Of a stretch of DNA of 64,000 nt, positions 56,212 to 64,000 are shown piece after piece. Numbering within the stretch: the stretch's first letter is position 1; every line of letters starts with the position of its first letter. Source of the stretch: Shewanella litorisediminis (GTDB lineage: Bacteria; Pseudomonadota; Gammaproteobacteria; Enterobacterales; Shewanellaceae); NCBI RefSeq assembly GCF_016834455.1, contig NZ_CP069213.1, positions 4,069,501 through 4,133,500 on the forward strand, in the 5' to 3' direction. A program made the translations under genes and the position numbers. A model generated the notes under the pieces. It was given only the letters and a program-made list of their open reading frames with translations. It did not search any database and was not told where the DNA came from.

Positions 56212-56514
56212 TCAGGAGAGTTTGACACCGTACTTTTTGAAGTACCAAAAGATGGCAGGCAGCTCGAGCACAAAGTAGCTCACCAGGGTAAACCAGAACC
56301 AATTCACATCGGTAAACAGCAGATTGAAACTCGCCCCTGAACCCCAGTACTTAAGCCCCACAGTCAGCAAGGCCAACCCGGAAGCCCCCAGGTCGCAAAT
56401 AGAAATACGTTGAAAGTCGCTGCCAGCCACTCTTGGATATACCAGGCCGTAAGCAAACACTATGATCGCCAGATTCAGTAATACCACTGCCAACTCGGGC
56501 GTAAGACCGCTCAT
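56212..56514 (-). CDS. Small integral membrane protein
   Basis: A 100-residue protein with three probable helices: VVLLNLAIIVFAYGLVYP, ICDLGASGLALLTVGLKYW and WFWFTLVSYFVLELPAIFWY. ATG 56514 has GGAG seven bases upstream. Family not recognised. It lies 85 bases downstream of the solute-binding protein gene and may share its transcript. Confidence 0.72.
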   Translation of the reverse strand: MSGLTPELAVVLLNLAIIVFAYGLVYPRVAGSDFQRISICDLGASGLALLTVGLKYWGSGASFNLLFTDVNWFWFTLVSYFVLELPAIFWYFKKYGVKLS

Positions 56515-56599
56515 TTCACACTCCACCAACTGCTTATGGTCCCATCATACCCCTCAGCAACTGGCCGATAAAGCCGTGTCATGTGCCATCTTGAATGGG

Positions 56600-57355
56600 T
56601 TAAGGACTACCGCCCGCTTCTGCCTGGGCGAATGCCTGGCGACGATAGGACTCGATTAACCCTTCCCGGGTCATGTTTCCCAGCACCTGCTCAAAGGGTT
56701 TGGCCAACGCAGCATTCTTGGGGTGCAGTATGGGGTAGCCATAAACCTTCTCCAGCACTCCGGCCATTTTGAGACTCGCATGGGGAAAAGCGCCGCTGGC
56801 AAGCAATGACTGTATATCGACCTCCATGTCTACATACACATCGGTTCTGCCGGCGAGTAATTTTCGGATCCCGGTTTCCCAATCATTGGCGATGGAAAGA
56901 TTTTCCGGCTTAATAAGTGGCACGAGGCGCGTCTCCGCCAGGACCGCGCCACGGCGGTATTCCACTCTTAAATCGTACAGGGCCAGATCTTCCCATTGCT
57001 GCAGCACCAAATCCTCCCTTGTAGTAAAAGCTGCAACATTGCTCCAGGCCACCGCCACAGGCACCAAAATCAGGTTGGGATGCAGCCCGATAAAGTCTTG
57101 GGTTCGGGCCAGGTCACCATCCACGGCCCCCTGTGCCAACAGGAGTTCGCCTCGCTTATCGGGATAAATACGGACTTCGTACTGCTTGCCCAGTCGCTTA
57201 AAGGCTTCGTCATACACCAGTTGCAACCATTTATACCCGCTGTTGTGTTCATCCCTGGCGTTGATAAACACCAATGGCGCCTCTTCGCCCCTGACACCAA
57301 AACACAGGCTGATAAGCACGAGAAAGATTCCATATAACCCGCGAATTTTTGCCAC
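56600..57355 (-). CDS. Periplasmic solute-binding protein, SBP_bac_3 type
   Basis: A 251-residue exported protein (signal peptide MAKIRGLYGIFLVLISLCFG, cut near VRGEE). The order of elements is that of family-3 binding proteins: QLVYDEAFKRLGKQYEVRIY, then DVYVDMEVDIQSLL and KPFEQVLGNMTREGLI. No ABC permease is nearby, so it may be a sensor partner or an orphan. ATG 57355. Confidence 0.82.
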   Translation of the reverse strand: MAKIRGLYGIFLVLISLCFGVRGEEAPLVFINARDEHNSGYKWLQLVYDEAFKRLGKQYEVRIYPDKRGELLLAQGAVDGDLARTQDFIGLHPNLILVPVAVAWSNVAAFTTREDLVLQQWEDLALYDLRVEYRRGAVLAETRLVPLIKPENLSIANDWETGIRKLLAGRTDVYVDMEVDIQSLLASGAFPHASLKMAGVLEKVYGYPILHPKNAALAKPFEQVLGNMTREGLIESYRRQAFAQAEAGGSP

Positions 57356-57602
57356 TGTTAACCCCTTGGTATTCCTTACTCTCGAGTGGTTGGCTGCGCC
57401 ATCTTGGGCAGGGTCTCTAACCTGTTCTCAGTATAGGACGCCTTGTCGCAGTGCTGCGGCAAACTTCCTCCTCTTTTAGCCTGATTTGTGCTTGCACAAT
57501 TAACCCAAGACTAATGGGGCAAAAAAGCCGATAATTGCGCTAATTTTTGGGCGGTTTTGCCGCTGGGCAACTGCATTTGCCCGCAACATCTGGAATTATC
57601 CC

Positions 57603-59786
57603 ATGGAAATCAAAGTTAATTTTCTCGATAACCTGAGACTTGAAGCCAAGTTCGACGACTTCACCGTGGTTGCCGACCAACCTATTCGCTACAAGGGCGA
57701 TGGCTCTGCGCCAAGCCCCTTCGACTACTTTCTAGCTTCTTCCGCCCTGTGCGCCGCCTATTTTGTGAAGGTGTACTGCGTGTCGCGGGATATTCCCACC
57801 GAAGGTATCCGCCTGTCGCAGAACAACATTGTTGACCCGGAAAACCGCTATAACCAGCAGTTCAAAATTCAGGTCGAACTGCCGGAAAGCATCAGTGAAA
57901 AAGACCGCGAAGGCATTCTGCGCTCCATCGACCGCTGCACCGTGAAAAAAGTCGTCCAGACCGGCCCCGAGTTCGTTATCGAAACTGTTGAGAATCTCGA
58001 CGAAGACGCCCAGGCCATGCTGATGGTGACGCCGGATGCCGATCACAGCACCTTTATTCTGGGTAAAGATCTGCCGCTGGAGCAGACCATCGCCAACATG
58101 ACCGCCAAACTGGCGGAGCTGGGGATGAAAATCGAGATCTCCAGCTGGCGCAACCTGGTGCCCAACGTCTGGTCGCTGCATATCCGCGATGCCGCCTCGC
58201 CCATGTGTTTTACCAACGGCAAAGGCGCCACCAAAGAAAGTGCCCTGTGCTCGGCGCTGGGTGAGTTTATCGAGCGGCTAAGCTGCAACTTCTTCTATAA
58301 CGATCAGTATTTTGGCGAAGAAATTGCCAATGCAGAGTTCGTCCATTATCCCAATGAAAAGTGGTTCCCGCTGGAAGATGACGACTCGCTGCCCGCAGGC
58401 CTCTTGGATGAGTATTGCCTAGATATTTACGACAACGATGGCGAGCTTTGCGGTTCACATCTGGTGGACACCAACTCGGGCAACTATGAGCGCGGTATCT
58501 GCGCCATTCCATACACTCGCCACAGCGATGGCGAGACTGTGTATTTCCCGTCCAACCTGATTGAAAACCTGTTCCTCAGCAACGGCATGAGCGCAGGCAA
58601 TAACCTGGCCGAAGCCAAGGTGCAGTGTCTGTCGGAAATTTTTGAGCGCGCGGTAAAGCGCCAGATCATTGAAGAAGAAATTGCCCTGCCGGACGTACCC
58701 AAAGAGGTGCTGGCCAAGTACCCATCCATCGTAGCGGGTATCGAAGCGCTGGAGGCCCAGGGCTTCCCGGTGGTGGTGAAAGACGCCTCCCTCGGCGGCC
58801 AGTTCCCTGTGATGTGCGTGACCTTGATGAACCCACGCACAGGTGGCGTGTTTGCCTCTTTTGGTGCCCATCCTAGCCTGGAAGTGGCGCTGGAGCGCAG
58901 TCTTACCGAACTGCTGCAAGGCCGCAGCTTCGAGGGCCTGAACGATGTGCAAAAGCCGACCTTCAACAGCATGGCGGTACAGGAGCCGGAGAACTTCGTT
59001 GAGCACTTTATCGACTCCACCGGGGTGATCTCCTGGCGCTTCTTCAGTGCCAAACACGACTATGAGTTTGTGGAGTGGGATTTCTCCGGCACCAATGAAG
59101 AAGAATCCGCCGCCCTGTTCGGCATCCTCGAAGACCTGGGGCTTGAGGCCTATATCGCCGAGTTTACCGCCCTTGGCAGCGCCTGCCGTATTCTGGTGCC
59201 CGGCTACTCCGAGGTGTATCCGGTGACCGACCTGATTTGGGACAACACCAATAAGGCATTGGATTTCCGTGAAGATATCCTCAATCTGCATCGCCTCAGC
59301 GACGATGAGCTGACTGATTTGGTTGAACGCCTCGAAGAGAGTGAGCTGGATAACTACACCGACATCATCACCCTGATTGGTATCGAGTTCGATGAAAATA
59401 CCGTTTGGGGCCAGCTGACTATCCTTGAGCTTAAGCTGCTGTGCTACCTGGCGCTGGGCGAGCTGGAAGCGGCGCAGGAACTGACCGAAACCTTCCTGCA
59501 ATACAACGACAATACAGTAAAACGCGGCCTCTTCTATCAGGCCATGTCAGCGGTGCTGGAAATCAGCCTGGACGACGAGCTGGAACTGGAGGACTACCGC
59601 CACAACCTCACCCGCATGTTCGGCGAAGAGACCATGGAGGCGGTCATCGGCTCGGTGGAAGGTTCGGTGCGTTTCTACGGCCTTACCCCAACCAGCATGA
59701 AACTGGAAGGGCTGGACCGCCATCAGCGACTGATTGAAAGCTACAAGAAGCTGCACGCCGCCCGCGCCAAACTGGCGGGGTTGTAA
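57603..59786 (+). CDS. ycaO: OsmC-YcaO fusion protein
   Basis: A 727-residue protein. Residues 1-140 are an OsmC/Ohr-like domain (PSPFDYFLASSALCAAYFVK, with the Cys typical of OsmC). Residues about 165-560 are a YcaO domain; the ATP-binding motifs are ALCSALGEFIERLSC and EAKVQCLSEIFERAVK. The remaining 150 residues are helical and TPR-like. E. coli YcaO (586) has no OsmC part and is implicated in S12 methylthiolation. Other YcaO enzymes activate amides for azoline or thioamide formation in RiPPs; no precursor gene is obvious here. Confidence 0.9.
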   Translation: MEIKVNFLDNLRLEAKFDDFTVVADQPIRYKGDGSAPSPFDYFLASSALCAAYFVKVYCVSRDIPTEGIRLSQNNIVDPENRYNQQFKIQVELPESISEKDREGILRSIDRCTVKKVVQTGPEFVIETVENLDEDAQAMLMVTPDADHSTFILGKDLPLEQTIANMTAKLAELGMKIEISSWRNLVPNVWSLHIRDAASPMCFTNGKGATKESALCSALGEFIERLSCNFFYNDQYFGEEIANAEFVHYPNEKWFPLEDDDSLPAGLLDEYCLDIYDNDGELCGSHLVDTNSGNYERGICAIPYTRHSDGETVYFPSNLIENLFLSNGMSAGNNLAEAKVQCLSEIFERAVKRQIIEEEIALPDVPKEVLAKYPSIVAGIEALEAQGFPVVVKDASLGGQFPVMCVTLMNPRTGGVFASFGAHPSLEVALERSLTELLQGRSFEGLNDVQKPTFNSMAVQEPENFVEHFIDSTGVISWRFFSAKHDYEFVEWDFSGTNEEESAALFGILEDLGLEAYIAEFTALGSACRILVPGYSEVYPVTDLIWDNTNKALDFREDILNLHRLSDDELTDLVERLEESELDNYTDIITLIGIEFDENTVWGQLTILELKLLCYLALGELEAAQELTETFLQYNDNTVKRGLFYQAMSAVLEISLDDELELEDYRHNLTRMFGEETMEAVIGSVEGSVRFYGLTPTSMKLEGLDRHQRLIESYKKLHAARAKLAGL

Positions 59787-59847
59787 TTCGCGGTTCTGAC
59801 ATTCTCCAGTCCTGACATTGTCCGGCACTGATTTTTAACCGGACATC

Positions 59848-59877
59848 AAAAAGCCAACCCCATGGGTTGGCTTTTTT
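59848..59877 (+). terminator. Rho-independent terminator
   Basis: Stem AAGCCAACCC-CAT-GGGTTGGCTT, then TTTT. Ends ycaO; likely also acts leftward. Confidence 0.85.
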
Positions 59878-59896
59878 GTGAGCGAGAAAACTTAAG

Positions 59897-60295
59897 TCAG
59901 ACGACGAGGTAGGCGCCCAGCAGCTCGCGGATATCGGCCGGAATAGCCACGCTCTTTTCGGTCTCGTAATCGTAATGCACCAGGGTGGTTTTGGCTTCGG
60001 CGGTCATTTTGCCGGCCTGAAAACTCTGCTGCAGCACTTCAAAACTGGAATTGCCGATGCGGGAAATGCGGGTAACCACCTCAACCGGCTTGCCGTAATA
60101 GGTGGGCGCGGTAAAGGCGATGGTGAACCCGGCCACAATCAGGTTCCAGTGATTGAGATCCAGTTCCGGATTGAAAATGGCAAAAATCGGCTCGCGGGCC
60201 GCTTCAAACCAGACGGGTATCACTGTGTTATTGATATGAGCCAAACCATCGGTTTCGTTGAATCTGGGCTGAATACTGAGGTCAAACTGCGCCAT
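59897..60295 (-). CDS. Hotdog acyl-CoA thioesterase (4HBT)
   Basis: A 132-residue thioesterase of the YbgC/FcbC type. NETDGLAHINNTVIPVWFEA near residues 13-32 contains the catalytic Asp and the hotdog helix start. TRISRIGNSSFEVLQQSF completes the domain. It may hydrolyse short acyl-CoAs; an acyl-CoA ligase gene lies upstream in the same direction but is separated by a terminator. Confidence 0.9.
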   Translation of the reverse strand: MAQFDLSIQPRFNETDGLAHINNTVIPVWFEAAREPIFAIFNPELDLNHWNLIVAGFTIAFTAPTYYGKPVEVVTRISRIGNSSFEVLQQSFQAGKMTAEAKTTLVHYDYETEKSVAIPADIRELLGAYLVV

Positions 60296-60367
60296 AGGTT
60301 ACTGTTCCTGTTGGATTTTGATTCTTTTCGGCGCCACCAGTATATCAGGCTCTTAAGGCCACGACAG

Positions 60368-60398
60368 AAAATAACAGGCCGCCTGAAGGCGGCCTGTT
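60368..60398 (-). terminator. Rho-independent terminator
   Basis: Stem AACAGGCCGCC-TTCA-GGCGGCCTGTT (minus strand), then ATTTTC. Ends the acyl-CoA ligase gene. Confidence 0.8.
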
Positions 60399-60410
60399 AT
60401 CTGATTTGGT

Positions 60411-62204
60411 TCAGCTGCCGTACATGGCGCTGATTTCACGCTGATACTTGTGATAAATCACCTTGCGCCTGAGTTTCAGGGTAGGTGTGATAAGCCCCGA
60501 TTCCATGGTGAAGGCATCGGGCAGCAGGGTAAACTTCTTGATTTGCTCAAAGCCTGCAAGGCCTTCCTGCATCAACTTAAGCCGAGCTTCAAAGTGCTCC
60601 AACACGTGGCTGTGGCGGATAAGCTCAAGTGGCGATTCGTACTTGAGCCCTTTCTCCCTGGCCCAGGCTTCCAGCGCCTCATAGGCGGGCACAATCAGCG
60701 CGGTCACATAGTTGCGGGCATCGGCAATCACCGCCACCTGCTCGATAAAGGGGCAACGGCCTACAACGCCTTCCACCCGCTGCGGCGCAATGTATTTACC
60801 GTTACTGGTCTTCATCAGCTCCTTGATGCGATCGGTAATAAACAGGTTACCGGCCTCATCCAGTCGCCCCGCATCACCGGTTTTAAACCAGCCATCTTCA
60901 AAGGCGCTGGCTGTATCGTCGGGGCGCTTGTAATAGCCGGTCATCACGGTATCGCCACGGACCAGAATTTCATCGTTTTCACCGATGCGGATTTCCACCT
61001 CGGGCAAACACTGACCGTTGGATCCTGGCACCCGGTTATCCAGGGTATTGCAGGTGACGGTGGCCGTGGTTTCGGTGAGACCATAACCACAGAGCACGGG
61101 CACATTTACCGCGTTGAAAAAAGCGCCCACATCGGCATTCAGTGCTGCGCCGCCACAGGGCATAAACTTGAGCCTGCCACCCAGCACATCACGGATCTTA
61201 CTGCCCACCAGTTTGTCGGCCAGTCTGGCCTGCAGGGATAACAACAAGCCACCTTTGGCGCGGCCCTGAGCCACTTCAAAGCGGCGTCCACCCACTGACA
61301 TGGCCCAGGCAAACAGCGCCTTGCGGGATGCCGGCGCCCGGGACAACTTGTCCTGCACAGCGCTGTAGACTTTTTCGAGGAAACGGGGCACCACACACAG
61401 GGTGTGAGGACGCACAGCAGCGATGGCCTCTTTCACTCTGTTGGTGTCACTCAGGTACACATTGCAGCCGCCACGACCAAGCACGTAAAAGCTCCAGCCA
61501 CGTTCAAATACGTGACTCAGGGGCAGAAAGGCCAGCGACACATCGCCTTCGGTAAAGGCCAGGCGTTTGTCATGCTGGCGAATGGTGGAGGCAATGGCTC
61601 TGTGGGGCAACATCACGCCCTTGGGATCCCCTGTGGTACCCGAGGTGTAGATGAGTGTCAGCAAGTCGTCCAGATTGGCTTGCTCGAAGCGAGCTCCCAG
61701 CTCCCTGGCCGCCTCACCATCGGGCGCCGCCATCAGCAGCTGGCTCAGGTGAACATCATCGGCATGGGTCAGCGCCACAGCGTCATCGAACACCACTATG
61801 GTTTTTATCTGTGGGCAAAAAGCGCGCAGCTCACAGGCAAGCCCATAGCGCTCGGCATTATCCACAAACAACCAACTGGCTTCGGCGTCGTTGAGTATAA
61901 AAGCGGCTTGTTCCCGGGTACTGGTGGGATAGATGGGCACTACTACGGCGCGGGCCTTAAGCACAGCGACATCGGCAACCGTCCACTGTGGACAGTTGTT
62001 CGACATAATGCCGACCTTGGCCTGCACTGCCAAGCCACCGGCAATCAATTGCATCGCCAGACTATCGCTGCTGTGGTCGAAGGCCTTGCGGCTGACAGCA
62101 TCCCAGGGGGCTGCCATTTCGAACCCTTTCAGGGCGATGGCATCGGGATTTTGTTGAGTCCTGGCCTTGAGCAGCCTGACCAGATGAAATTGCTCGAGTG
62201 ACAT
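60411..62204 (-). CDS. Long-chain acyl-CoA ligase-like AMP-binding enzyme
   Basis: A 597-residue adenylate-forming enzyme of the FadD15-like branch. The P-loop is LIYTSGTTGDPKGVMLPH near residue 190. CGYGLTETTATVTCN and WFKTGDAGRLDEAGNLFITD, then RIKELMKTSNGKYIAP, are the AMP-ligase motifs. The C-terminal Lys region is LRRKVIYHKYQREI. It activates fatty acids with ATP to acyl-CoA. ATG 62204 (MSLEQFHLVRLLKART). Confidence 0.93.
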   Translation of the reverse strand: MSLEQFHLVRLLKARTQQNPDAIALKGFEMAAPWDAVSRKAFDHSSDSLAMQLIAGGLAVQAKVGIMSNNCPQWTVADVAVLKARAVVVPIYPTSTREQAAFILNDAEASWLFVDNAERYGLACELRAFCPQIKTIVVFDDAVALTHADDVHLSQLLMAAPDGEAARELGARFEQANLDDLLTLIYTSGTTGDPKGVMLPHRAIASTIRQHDKRLAFTEGDVSLAFLPLSHVFERGWSFYVLGRGGCNVYLSDTNRVKEAIAAVRPHTLCVVPRFLEKVYSAVQDKLSRAPASRKALFAWAMSVGGRRFEVAQGRAKGGLLLSLQARLADKLVGSKIRDVLGGRLKFMPCGGAALNADVGAFFNAVNVPVLCGYGLTETTATVTCNTLDNRVPGSNGQCLPEVEIRIGENDEILVRGDTVMTGYYKRPDDTASAFEDGWFKTGDAGRLDEAGNLFITDRIKELMKTSNGKYIAPQRVEGVVGRCPFIEQVAVIADARNYVTALIVPAYEALEAWAREKGLKYESPLELIRHSHVLEHFEARLKLMQEGLAGFEQIKKFTLLPDAFTMESGLITPTLKLRRKVIYHKYQREISAMYGS

Positions 62205-62337
62205 GAATTACCTGCCTGATAAACCGGGAACCTTGCAGCCACTTTAGCTTACAAGTGTTCCTCTTTTTGGCGGCATTCTAGCCCAAGGCACACACAAAGG
62301 TAAGAGTTATTGCTCTAAAATTGTCGAAAGAGTGAAC

Positions 62338-62362
62338 GCCACCCACATAGTCAGAGGGTGGC
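62338..62362. repeat. Hairpin between ABC permease and acyl-CoA ligase genes
   Basis: GCCACCC and GGGTGGC separated by 11 bases. A weak terminator for the ABC operon; the minus strand has only GTTC-rich sequence after it, so a Rho-independent role is doubtful. Confidence 0.4.
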
Positions 62363-62384
62363 ATGGTGGTTGGTTGAGGCGGGT

Positions 62385-63626
62385 TTATGCCCTTGGCAAA
62401 CGTCCCGAGGTGGCCCGCATCAGTAGCAGGCTTACGCCCACCAGTACGGCATTCACCCCCAGCCATAGCCCGGTATCTATCTCACCCTTGAGGCTGAAGC
62501 GAATGGCAACATCAACAGTCACCAGAGGTAAAATCATCAGTAGCATCAAGGCAGTAGTATGCAAACTGTTGCGACTGAATACCCCAAGAGCCATGATCAG
62601 CGCCGCGCCCCAGACAGTGGCCAGTACGGTGAGCAACCAGATCCAGGCAGGTAAGGCAAACAGGCCAATTACCACTGCAGCCGTAAGCGCCATACTGAGC
62701 GCAGTCAGCAGTAAAAACCGCAGCTGAGCGCGATAAAAGCGCTGACAAAAATCGTCCCACCCGGAAAACAGCGGCAACATCAGCAGGCTATCCACAGAAT
62801 GCCAGCGCATGGTGCGGGTCCAATGGGCCATGGCGCTCATCATCACCGCAAACTGTACCCACAGGTGCAAAAAGCTGGTGTCGCTGCCGTTCATCTTCAG
62901 CAGCACACTGACGAGCAAGGCCATCACGGGGATTAACAGCAAAAAGGCGTTAATCGCCGGGCCACCAAAATAGCTGAAGGGAAACAGCCAGGCATCCACA
63001 ACCCGGGTAGGCTGCAACCATTGCCAGTTTGGCAGGAAAAAGCCACCCGTGGTCATACCGTTGCAATAGATGCTCACCGCTCCCTGCTGCCAGTGGGTAC
63101 GCCAAAGCCGCGCATCCAGCCAAATCCAGGCCATCAACGCCAGCGGAAGGGCCAGGAGGTTCAAAATGGGCGCCAGCGCCAACAGGGGTTTAAACAGCAC
63201 GATGGCAAAAAAGGCCACCATGGACAGATAGAAGTTGCCGGGGCGACGGCTGCACAACCACAAGAATCCGGCGCCAAGCAGCAGCGCCAGCCCTCCATAA
63301 CCCAGAGGCACATCCAGCCACAGCCAGCTGGCCACAATGAGCACTGCACTGGCACCTATCAGCGCCAATGACTGTTGGCGTACCATGGCCGGGAAACCGG
63401 GATTAATCAGACTCCATTCAGCAGCGTGCAGGCGATTCCACTGCCAGGCAATGGCGCTGGAAAAGCCGATGATGGCAAAGCTCAACATAAAGCCCGCCTC
63501 GTCAGTTTTCCCAAGCAGCAAAGCCAAGGGCACAAGCACCACAGCAAACAGGGCCCCCATGCCAACAAAGCTGGCGCTGCCAACATCTTTGCACCAAAGC
63601 GACCAAAAGCTTGTCAGGGCTCTCAT
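62385..63626 (-). CDS. ABC exporter permease-like membrane protein
   Basis: A 413-residue membrane protein with about ten helices, beginning with SASFVGMGALFAVVLVPLAL. No recognised ABC-2 motif, but it overlaps the ATPase gene by four bases (ATGA), so it is the permease of that exporter. Cargo unknown. ATG 63626. Confidence 0.8.
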   Translation of the reverse strand: MRALTSFWSLWCKDVGSASFVGMGALFAVVLVPLALLLGKTDEAGFMLSFAIIGFSSAIAWQWNRLHAAEWSLINPGFPAMVRQQSLALIGASAVLIVASWLWLDVPLGYGGLALLLGAGFLWLCSRRPGNFYLSMVAFFAIVLFKPLLALAPILNLLALPLALMAWIWLDARLWRTHWQQGAVSIYCNGMTTGGFFLPNWQWLQPTRVVDAWLFPFSYFGGPAINAFLLLIPVMALLVSVLLKMNGSDTSFLHLWVQFAVMMSAMAHWTRTMRWHSVDSLLMLPLFSGWDDFCQRFYRAQLRFLLLTALSMALTAAVVIGLFALPAWIWLLTVLATVWGAALIMALGVFSRNSLHTTALMLLMILPLVTVDVAIRFSLKGEIDTGLWLGVNAVLVGVSLLLMRATSGRLPRA

Positions 63627-64000
63627 GGGTGCAGCTCCATAAAGAGCTGCTCCAGATTGACAGTGTCCACGCCCAGCAATCCGGGGAATGATTCACCGCT
63701 GAAGCCATCCACCAGCACCCGGTTGCCCTGTCGACCGAGCACCCGATAAGCGCCGGGCAACTGGCTGCCTTCGGCCAGCGTCAGCAAGCGCACCGATTCA
63801 CGCACCGCATCCAACTCGCCCATGATAAGCAACTGGCCGTCTTTGAGCAGCGCCACATGGCTGGCAACCCGCTCCAGATCCGAGGTGATATGGGAAGAGA
63901 AAATTACCGCCGAGCCCGAATCCAGCGCCAGTTCAAACAGGTCGCCCATAAAACGGCGCCGGGCAGATGGGTCGAGGCTGGCCACAGGCTCATCGAGCAC
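63623..64000 (-). CDS. ABC exporter ATP-binding protein, 3' part
   Basis: The C-terminal 125 residues of an ABC-2 type ATPase. The Walker B end and D-loop are LDEPVASLDPSARRRFMGDL, and the switch His is in VIFSSHITSDLERVASHVAL, followed by LLKDGQLL. Walker A and the signature lie beyond the window. The first residue in the window is Val, so there is no true start here. Translationally coupled with the permease gene. Confidence 0.88.
   Translation of the reverse strand: MLDEPVASLDPSARRRFMGDLFELALDSGSAVIFSSHITSDLERVASHVALLKDGQLLIMGELDAVRESVRLLTLAEGSQLPGAYRVLGRQGNRVLVDGFSGESFPGLLGVDTVNLEQLFMELHP

Noticed and set aside
57356-57602. Promoter and RNA features in the gap before ycaO
   Set aside because: No clear -10/-35, hairpin or repeat was seen; nothing to report.

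Overview
The window looks like chromosome of a Shewanella-type gammaproteobacterium (inference). The evidence is the gene set: envZ, two methyl-accepting chemotaxis proteins, a Moco-riboswitch-led moa operon, two TorF-type outer-membrane proteins, an OsmC-YcaO fusion, LemA/DUF3137 genes, an AbgT transporter and an RND efflux pump. The orthologues of the tight E. coli rsmJ-prlC-rlmJ-gor cluster are also present, but spread over 25 kb. No tRNA, rRNA, CRISPR array, insertion sequence or intact prophage was seen. Apart from two gaps, the sequence is densely coding and even in character.

Layout. 1-11 kb: the 3' end of envZ, a chemoreceptor, a peroxiredoxin, a cluster of three GNAT acetyltransferases, a PfkB sugar kinase, a MOSC protein and a second chemoreceptor. 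This stretch also holds two broken genes: an NTF2-like gene with a one-base frameshift and the remnant of an HD-domain gene. 11-18.6 kb: ETF-ubiquinone oxidoreductase, then a Moco riboswitch followed by moaABCDE and modABC in one direction with overlaps or very short gaps. This couples molybdate uptake (ModABC) to molybdopterin synthesis (MoaA-E). 18.6-23.7 kb: a ygiW-like OB-fold gene, a PepSY gene and an OmpR/QseBC-type two-component system (the kinase probably starts at ATT), a pseudouridine synthase, a diguanylate cyclase and a PMP3-type small membrane protein.

23.8-38.6 kb: a GcvA-like LysR regulator with a long inverted repeat in its promoter, a penicillin-acylase-type hydrolase, a pirin, a frameshifted glyoxalase-family gene, glutathione reductase, oligopeptidase A, a glutathione transferase, a LysR/SDR divergent pair, a Tag-like DNA glycosylase and two TorF-type barrels. 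38.9-43.3 kb: an RND efflux adaptor and pump with a nine-C tract in the upstream region. 43.3-52 kb: small hypothetical genes, two DUF3137 genes (one in a lemA-DUF3137-lytic transglycosylase operon), a subtilase and an AbgT transporter. 52-64 kb: divergent rRNA methyltransferases RlmJ/RsmJ, a divergent DMT transporter/MarR pair with two matching operators, a 1-kb stretch without a convincing gene, a periplasmic binding protein, OsmC-YcaO, a thioesterase, an acyl-CoA ligase and an ABC exporter cut by the window end.

No complete, unmistakably new system is visible. The most interesting points are the riboswitch-led moa-mod superoperon, the probable ATT start of the sensor kinase, the LemA/DUF3137/transglycosylase operon with its distant paralogue, the OsmC-YcaO fusion, the orphan terminators in the 49-kb gap, and the operator-like repeats before the LysR and MarR genes.
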